Position numbers and translations under genes: made by a program. Of a DNA stretch of 9,596 nucleotides, positions 5,593 to 9,596 are shown piece by piece (position 1 is the stretch's first letter; the number at the start of each line of letters is the position of its first letter). Location of the stretch: assembly GCA_003154025.1 (NCBI GenBank), contig PMCE01000069.1, positions 10,167 through 19,762 on the forward strand. Direction: 5' to 3'. Source of the DNA: Syntrophaceae bacterium. Lineage in GTDB: Bacteria > Desulfobacterota > SM23-61. The notes beneath the pieces are model-generated. The model made no database searches. It was not told where the DNA came from and worked only from the letters and a program-made list of their open reading frames with translations.

Positions 5593-6042
5593 ATGAAAAT
5601 AATCGGCCTGGCTGCAGGTTTGGGGGTAATCCTGATCGTGGGCGTGGGTGTATCCCCCAGCCAGGCTCAGGAACCGAAAAAGGCTGAGAAAGAAACCGCG
5701 GATGGCATCAAAAAAGAGGCCGGAGAAACAGCCAAGGCCAACGCGGATTACACCCGGCAGGGAAAAAAAGAATACCAAAAAAAGATAGAAGCCAGGCTGA
5801 AAGAATACGGTAACGAGTTGAAGGAATGGAAAGCCAAAGCCGCCAAAATGGAGAAGAAGGCCAAAGCCAAAATCGATCAGGAGATCAAGGCGGTCGGTAA
5901 AGAGAAGGAAAAAGCCTCGAAGAAGTTAAAGAGCCTTGAATCCAAGACGGGAAAAGCCTGGCAGGACCTGAAGTCCGGAATGGATAAAGCGATGGATGAC
6001 CTTGGTAAATCCTTCGAACAAATCCGCTCCCGCTTCAAATAG
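5593..6042 (+). CDS. Exported lysine-rich helical (coiled-coil) protein of unknown function, 149 aa
   Basis: I do not recognise a specific family. The first 25 residues form a clear Sec-type signal peptide: Met-Lys, a hydrophobic core IIGLAAGLGVILIVGVGV, then SPSQA with likely cleavage before QEPKK. There is no lipobox Cys. The mature part of about 124 aa is almost entirely predicted helix. Lysine makes up about a quarter of it (32 residues) together with many Glu and Ala, no Cys and no Pro beyond the first few residues, giving a long amphipathic/coiled-coil character similar to apolipoprotein-like or YtxH-like annotations. The ATG at 5593 is preferred because AAAGGAGA lies 6 nt upstream and the signal peptide starts there. 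A GTG at 5566, with AGGAAGGAG just 4 nt upstream, would add nine residues (KPRERR-rich) and cannot be excluded. It is the only plus-strand gene and converges on treY. Periplasmic location is inferred. Confidence 0.8.
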   Translation: MKIIGLAAGLGVILIVGVGVSPSQAQEPKKAEKETADGIKKEAGETAKANADYTRQGKKEYQKKIEARLKEYGNELKEWKAKAAKMEKKAKAKIDQEIKAVGKEKEKASKKLKSLESKTGKAWQDLKSGMDKAMDDLGKSFEQIRSRFK

Positions 6043-6106
6043 ACTGGCCGATGCAAAAGAGAAGAAAAATCCCGACTCCTTCCTTCTGTCTTATTCATGG
6101 AAGAAA

Positions 6107-6140
6107 AAGGGGGATGATATTCTGGAGAAAGCCCCCCCTT
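6107..6140 (-). terminator. Possible terminator after treY
   Basis: Directly after the treY stop codon, the minus strand reads AAGGGGG, about 20 nt of loop, then CCCCCTT followed by further Ts (TTTTTC in total). The 7-bp stem is perfect but the loop is long, so this is a weak intrinsic-terminator candidate. On the plus strand the same stem is followed by only two Ts, so it serves the convergent coiled-coil gene less well. Confidence 0.35.
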
Positions 6141-6141
6141 A

Positions 6142-9100
6142 TCAGGGGATTCTTTCCAGGAACGCGAGGGGAAAGTCTGCAAATACCTGTGAAAGGGGAA
6201 GGGCCGCCCGCCCGTCTCTTTTCTCAACAGAAATCATCCTTCCGGTATAAAGGTTGCGATATCTTTGGACCCCCTGCTCTACAGGAAATTGAAGCCCGGT
6301 GTCCTTCCAGACTTTTTCTCCCAGAGGTGGTTCCTCCATCCCCCCCGTCAACCCAACCACCAAACGGGGGATTGCTACGAGGATAGCCTCTTCGCCCCAT
6401 GTCCTCAAAAAGGCGAAGAGATGATTTTTCTTTTCCCCCTCTCCCTCCAGCGGAACGTATCCACCCTTTAGAAACAGCTCCGGATGGTCCCTGCGAAAGT
6501 TGAGAGTCCGATAAATCAGGTATAGCTTGATTCGGCCATCCCATGCCGTTTCCAGGAGGTCTCGGACCACAGGGACCAGATCATCCCCACCCTTTTTCAC
6601 CCTTTCCGTTAAATCAGCCAGGAAAGTCTGTCGTCTCCGATAATCTACGAGCCGGCGGTTGTCCGGGTCAACCAGGCTGAGGTCCCAAAGCTCGGTTCCT
6701 TGATAAAAATCGGGGACCCCCGGGCAGGTGAGTTTCAGGAGAACCTGGGACAGGGCGTTCCACTGCCCGAAATAAGCTACCCGACGCTGGAAAGTCTGAA
6801 GGTCGCTGAGGAAGCGGTTCTTCCCCCGGAGCTCCAGCAGCTTCAAAACAAAATCCTTGACCGCCCCGTCGTACTCTTCATTGGGGTTGACCCAGCTGGT
6901 GTGGACCTTGGCCTCCAGGGTGGCCTTGCGCATGTAAGCCACCATCCTCTCTCTGAACTGGAGGAATTCCTCCGAGCGAAGGGAGAGAGGGTGGTCCGGG
7001 TCCTCCATGGGCCAAGCCCCCACCAGGGTCTGGTAGAGCAGATACTCGTCGTTGCGGTCCGGGGCCGGCTGCCCGTCCACCGGGGTCTTTTTCGGGGCGT
7101 TCCACCGGCCCCACCGGCTCACCGCCGCCCTCCACTCCCCTGGAATCTCCGAAAGAACATCAATCCGGGCGCGCACATCCTCGCTTCGTTTCGTGTCATG
7201 GGTGGAGGTGGCAAGCAGAGAATGGGGCCATTTCTCCAACCGCTCAATATTCTGGCGGTGGAATTCCTCCGGGGAGACCCCGAATTCTTCCGGGTGTCCC
7301 CCCACCTCATTCAAAGAAACCAGGCGGTTGTAGATATAGAACGTCGTATCTTCCAGCCCCTTGGCCATCACCGGCCCTGTGATCTGCTGGAACTTCATGG
7401 CGAATTGGATCAAGCCCTGCCGGTCCTCTGCGGAGAAGTTCTGCAGGTTGCGGAGCAAAAGGGTATCCCGGACGAAGTCAAAGATAGATTCGGCGGTGCG
7501 GGGGTTTCGTCTCTTGGCCTCTTCCACCGCCGCTTCGACGGAGGCCGCGTCGCGCTCCGGGACGTTTTCCGGACCGGTGATGTAGGTCCGGTAAACGGGC
7601 AGACAGGCGATGACTTCCCGCAGGACAAAGGTGAGGCTGTTCAGGGTAAAATCCCGGAACTCTCGGTTTTTCTCCGATATTCTTTCCAACTGGTGGCTTA
7701 AGGCCGCCACTTCGCTGGCCAGAGACACCAGCATGATCATCCTTTTCCACGTATTGACCAGGTTGACGAAGTGGATCTGGGCCCCCACAAAATGGGTGTA
7801 GATCCGGTCCATGGCCCGGACGTTTCCCCCGGCCACAAAAAGAGCGTTCACCTCGTTGAGAAAGTCATACCCCGTCGTCCCATAAACCGCCCAATCCCGA
7901 GGGAGGGGCTCTCCGTGACTGAGGATCTTCTCGGCCACCACGTAAAGAGGCCAGGCAGAATTCCCTTTCCCCGAAAGCCGCTCCGCCATCCAAGCCCGAA
8001 CGGATTTGTTCAGGTTCTCTTCCGAACTTTCCGAGCCCTCGGTCAGCCCCAGCCGGTCTCTCGCCTTCCAGAGAAGATGGCTCTTCTGCAACTGATGGAA
8101 GTAATCGGCCGGGTTCCAGAGTCCATCGGGGTGGTCGATTCGCAGCCCGGTAATCTTCCCTTCCCGGAGCAGACGAAACAAGAACTGGTGAGTCTCGCGA
8201 AAGACTTCGGGGAGCTCCATTCGCAGGGCCGCCAAGTGGTTGAGGTCGAAGAAACGCCGGTAATTGATCTCATCGGCGGCTACCCGCCAGAAGGCGGGGC
8301 GGTAAGCCTGGGCGTTCATCAGATCATCCAAAAGGTCGTAACTGCGGGGATCTCCGGTTCTTCCGTTGAAAACCTGTACCGTCGAATCGATGGCGGCCTT
8401 GATCTCCGGGCTTCTCCCGCAGAGGGTCGCAATCCGGCGTTTGATGACTTCTTTCTCCCGCTTCTGTTCCTCCAGCTTTTGAAGGTCCGCCTCCACCCGC
8501 AGGGGGAGGTGGCTTAAGGCGGTAAGGATGGACTGGAGTTCCTGAAGGTGCTCATTCTCTTTGCCCAGGATGACGACGAGAGCCTCCACCGGATGGCTTA
8601 AGATCTTCTTGTAGCTCCAAGGGGCCACGGGCAGCTGATGGTCATAGTAATCTATGAAAAAAGCTCCCTCCTCGAGGCGGAGCCGGAATTTCCCTCCCTC
8701 CAGTACCTTGCCGTATTGGTCCTCCAGGATCGGGAGGAGAACCTTGTTCTTCAGTTCCGGCTTGGCCGGGTGGAGGTCGATGTCGAAATAACAGGAGAAA
8801 AGGGAGTTCGGGCCGTTCTCCAGGACATCCCGCCACCAGGGGTTATCTCCGCTGATGCCCATGTGGTTGGGCACCATGTCCAGGAGGAGCCCCATGGATC
8901 GTCCCTGCAAAGCGGCGGACAGAGCGTCAAAATCCTCGGGTCTGCCGAGGGCCGGGTTGAACTCCTTGTGATTACAAACATCATAGCCATGGTCTTCCTT
9001 ACAAGGCTTGAAGAGAGGAGAAGCATAGAGGTCACTGATCCCCAGGGCATCCCCATAAGCGACCCACTCCGCAGCGTTCCGAAAAGTGAAATTCCGGCCA

Positions 9101-9201
9101 AACTGAAGCCTGTAGGTGGCCCGCGGAATGCGCAACCCCTCTTGGGCCTCCCGGACCACTTCGGCGAAGAGGAGATCCCCTCCCCCCGGGCTTTCATCCA
9201 T
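6142..9201 (-). CDS. treY: Maltooligosyltrehalose synthase TreY (GH13), 1019 aa
   Basis: TreY converts the reducing-end alpha-1,4 bond of a maltodextrin to alpha,alpha-1,1, giving maltooligosyltrehalose; TreZ normally then releases trehalose. The (beta/alpha)8 barrel starts at about residue 24 (RIPRATYRLQF). GH13 region I is DMVPNH (108-113), region II GLRIDHPDG (352-360, nucleophile D356), region III VVAEKIL (421-427, acid/base E424) and region IV STHDTKR (666-672, with H668 and D669). TreY-typical segments GTTGYDF (441-447) and, near the C-terminus, PDFYQGTELWDLSLVDPDNR are present. A Lys/Glu-rich helical insertion lies at about 215-262. At 1019 aa it is at the long end for the family. All key residues are present. 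The ATG at 9201 has GAGGGGAG 7 nt upstream and lies 15 nt after the stop of the GH57 gene, so the two are likely one operon. No treZ or treX is in the window. Confidence 0.95.
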   Translation of the reverse strand: MDESPGGGDLLFAEVVREAQEGLRIPRATYRLQFGRNFTFRNAAEWVAYGDALGISDLYASPLFKPCKEDHGYDVCNHKEFNPALGRPEDFDALSAALQGRSMGLLLDMVPNHMGISGDNPWWRDVLENGPNSLFSCYFDIDLHPAKPELKNKVLLPILEDQYGKVLEGGKFRLRLEEGAFFIDYYDHQLPVAPWSYKKILSHPVEALVVILGKENEHLQELQSILTALSHLPLRVEADLQKLEEQKREKEVIKRRIATLCGRSPEIKAAIDSTVQVFNGRTGDPRSYDLLDDLMNAQAYRPAFWRVAADEINYRRFFDLNHLAALRMELPEVFRETHQFLFRLLREGKITGLRIDHPDGLWNPADYFHQLQKSHLLWKARDRLGLTEGSESSEENLNKSVRAWMAERLSGKGNSAWPLYVVAEKILSHGEPLPRDWAVYGTTGYDFLNEVNALFVAGGNVRAMDRIYTHFVGAQIHFVNLVNTWKRMIMLVSLASEVAALSHQLERISEKNREFRDFTLNSLTFVLREVIACLPVYRTYITGPENVPERDAASVEAAVEEAKRRNPRTAESIFDFVRDTLLLRNLQNFSAEDRQGLIQFAMKFQQITGPVMAKGLEDTTFYIYNRLVSLNEVGGHPEEFGVSPEEFHRQNIERLEKWPHSLLATSTHDTKRSEDVRARIDVLSEIPGEWRAAVSRWGRWNAPKKTPVDGQPAPDRNDEYLLYQTLVGAWPMEDPDHPLSLRSEEFLQFRERMVAYMRKATLEAKVHTSWVNPNEEYDGAVKDFVLKLLELRGKNRFLSDLQTFQRRVAYFGQWNALSQVLLKLTCPGVPDFYQGTELWDLSLVDPDNRRLVDYRRRQTFLADLTERVKKGGDDLVPVVRDLLETAWDGRIKLYLIYRTLNFRRDHPELFLKGGYVPLEGEGEKKNHLFAFLRTWGEEAILVAIPRLVVGLTGGMEEPPLGEKVWKDTGLQFPVEQGVQRYRNLYTGRMISVEKRDGRAALPLSQVFADFPLAFLERIP

Positions 9202-9208
9202 CCCTTGA

Positions 9209-9216
9209 CTCCCCTC
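9209..9216 (-). promoter_or_regulatory. Shine-Dalgarno of treY
   Basis: GAGGGGAG on the minus strand, 7 nt before the ATG at 9201 and touching the stop codon of the upstream GH57 gene (9217-9219). It supports both the start choice and translational proximity of the two genes. Confidence 0.7.
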
Positions 9217-9596
9217 TTAAGCAACCTTGCAGGACAGCTTTTCCCCCAGCCGGCTGAAATGCTCCATCCAGGTCTTGGCCTCTTCCCTGCCCCCGTCCGG
9301 CAGCCACATCCCTTCCGGGAACCGGCCGAAGCTCTTTTCAAAATCCCGAATCCCCCATAGGATTTGGGTATATTTGTCCCGCCCGTTGGCCAGCGGAAGA
9401 ATTATATGATGAAAAGCCTGGGCCAGGGCACACCCGTGGCCTGAAAAGATTTTCTGGCTTTCCCGGTCGGCGGTCAGGACGGCCTGGTAGACCTCGGAGG
9501 CCTTCTCCTCCAGCCAGGCCAGGAGTGTGGGGCCGAAGTCGAAACTGATCTTGGAATAGTTATTCTGGATGCGGATGATTTTTCCCTCCCCGTCCA
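9217..9596 (-). pseudogene. GH57/DUF3536-type glycoside hydrolase, N-terminus outside window, truncated C-terminus
   Basis: This open frame enters from beyond the window and supplies the last 125 complete codons. It carries segments I recognise from GH57 proteins with a DUF3536 domain: NNYSKISFDFGPTLLAWLEE, GHGCALAQAFHHIILPLAN, RDKYTQILWGIRDFE and FGRFPEGMWLP. GH57 enzymes act on alpha-glucans. In the family, the WLP is followed by the Glu nucleophile (WLPE-type motif) and then several hundred residues of barrel and C-terminal domain. Here it is followed by Asp and an unrelated-looking 26-residue tail (from DGGREEAKTWMEHF to the TAA at 9219-9217). The product, probably about 200 aa in total, would lack the nucleophile, the acid/base and most of the fold, so I call a truncated gene. 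Reading the other frames beyond the break does not recover the missing family sequence, which argues for a deletion or recombination rather than a simple frameshift. treY follows 15 nt later. Confidence 0.65.

Noticed and set aside
6700..9360. Several plus-strand open frames (333, 248 and 240 codons) opposite treY
   Set aside because: Shadows of TreY, whose catalytic motifs are intact on the minus strand.

Overview
The window looks like chromosomal DNA of an uncultured, fairly GC-rich, probably anaerobic Gram-negative bacterium. The nearest fit I can argue for is a Desulfobacterota/'Deltaproteobacteria'-type genome. This rests on a LapA-like inner-membrane protein, a Tat translocase subunit, an AmrS-type radical SAM enzyme, a short orphan receiver protein, and an intergenic repeat made of AAATTCCAA-like units that I associate with environmental genomes of this kind. 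The assignment is an inference, because no rRNA or other marker gene is present.

Layout: nearly everything lies on the minus strand and reads from high to low coordinates. (a) 9596-9217 is the 3' part of a GH57/DUF3536-type glycoside hydrolase gene that runs off the window. Its family similarity stops abruptly at the catalytic-nucleophile motif. (b) 9201-6142 is treY (maltooligosyltrehalose synthase, 1019 aa), 15 nt downstream. (c) 5593-6042 is the only plus-strand gene. It encodes a small exported, lysine-rich, helical protein and converges on treY. (d) 5191-5592 is a divergent non-coding region of about 400 bp. (e) 5190-4963 is a lapA-like gene and 4847-3795 an MscS-family channel. (f) 3703-3329 is a single-domain response regulator followed 19 nt later by glgC (3309-2089), apparently one transcription unit with a GTG start and a TTG start, each supported by a strong Shine-Dalgarno. 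(g) 2088-1839 is an intergenic region dominated by a large imperfect AT-rich inverted repeat with a nested GC hairpin. (h) 1838-1089 is a divergent tatC with a consensus-like promoter that predicts a leaderless mRNA, followed 11 nt later by an AmrS-type radical SAM gene (1077-67).

How the genes may work together: glgC (ADP-glucose for glycogen), treY (glycogen or maltodextrin ends to maltooligosyltrehalose) and the GH57 remnant belong to alpha-glucan storage and trehalose metabolism. The MscS channel is an osmotic safety valve, so a carbon-storage/osmolyte theme is plausible but not proven by layout. TatC and AmrS form a separate pair with no obvious metabolic link to the rest.

I do not see a clearly new defence, mobile or biosynthetic system here. 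The points most worth a second look are the GH57 gene cut at its nucleophile, the TatC lacking both glutamates of the known signal-peptide site, the probable leaderless tatC promoter whose -35 lies at the edge of the inverted repeat, and the inverted repeat itself. No tRNA, rRNA, CRISPR, transposase or phage gene was seen.
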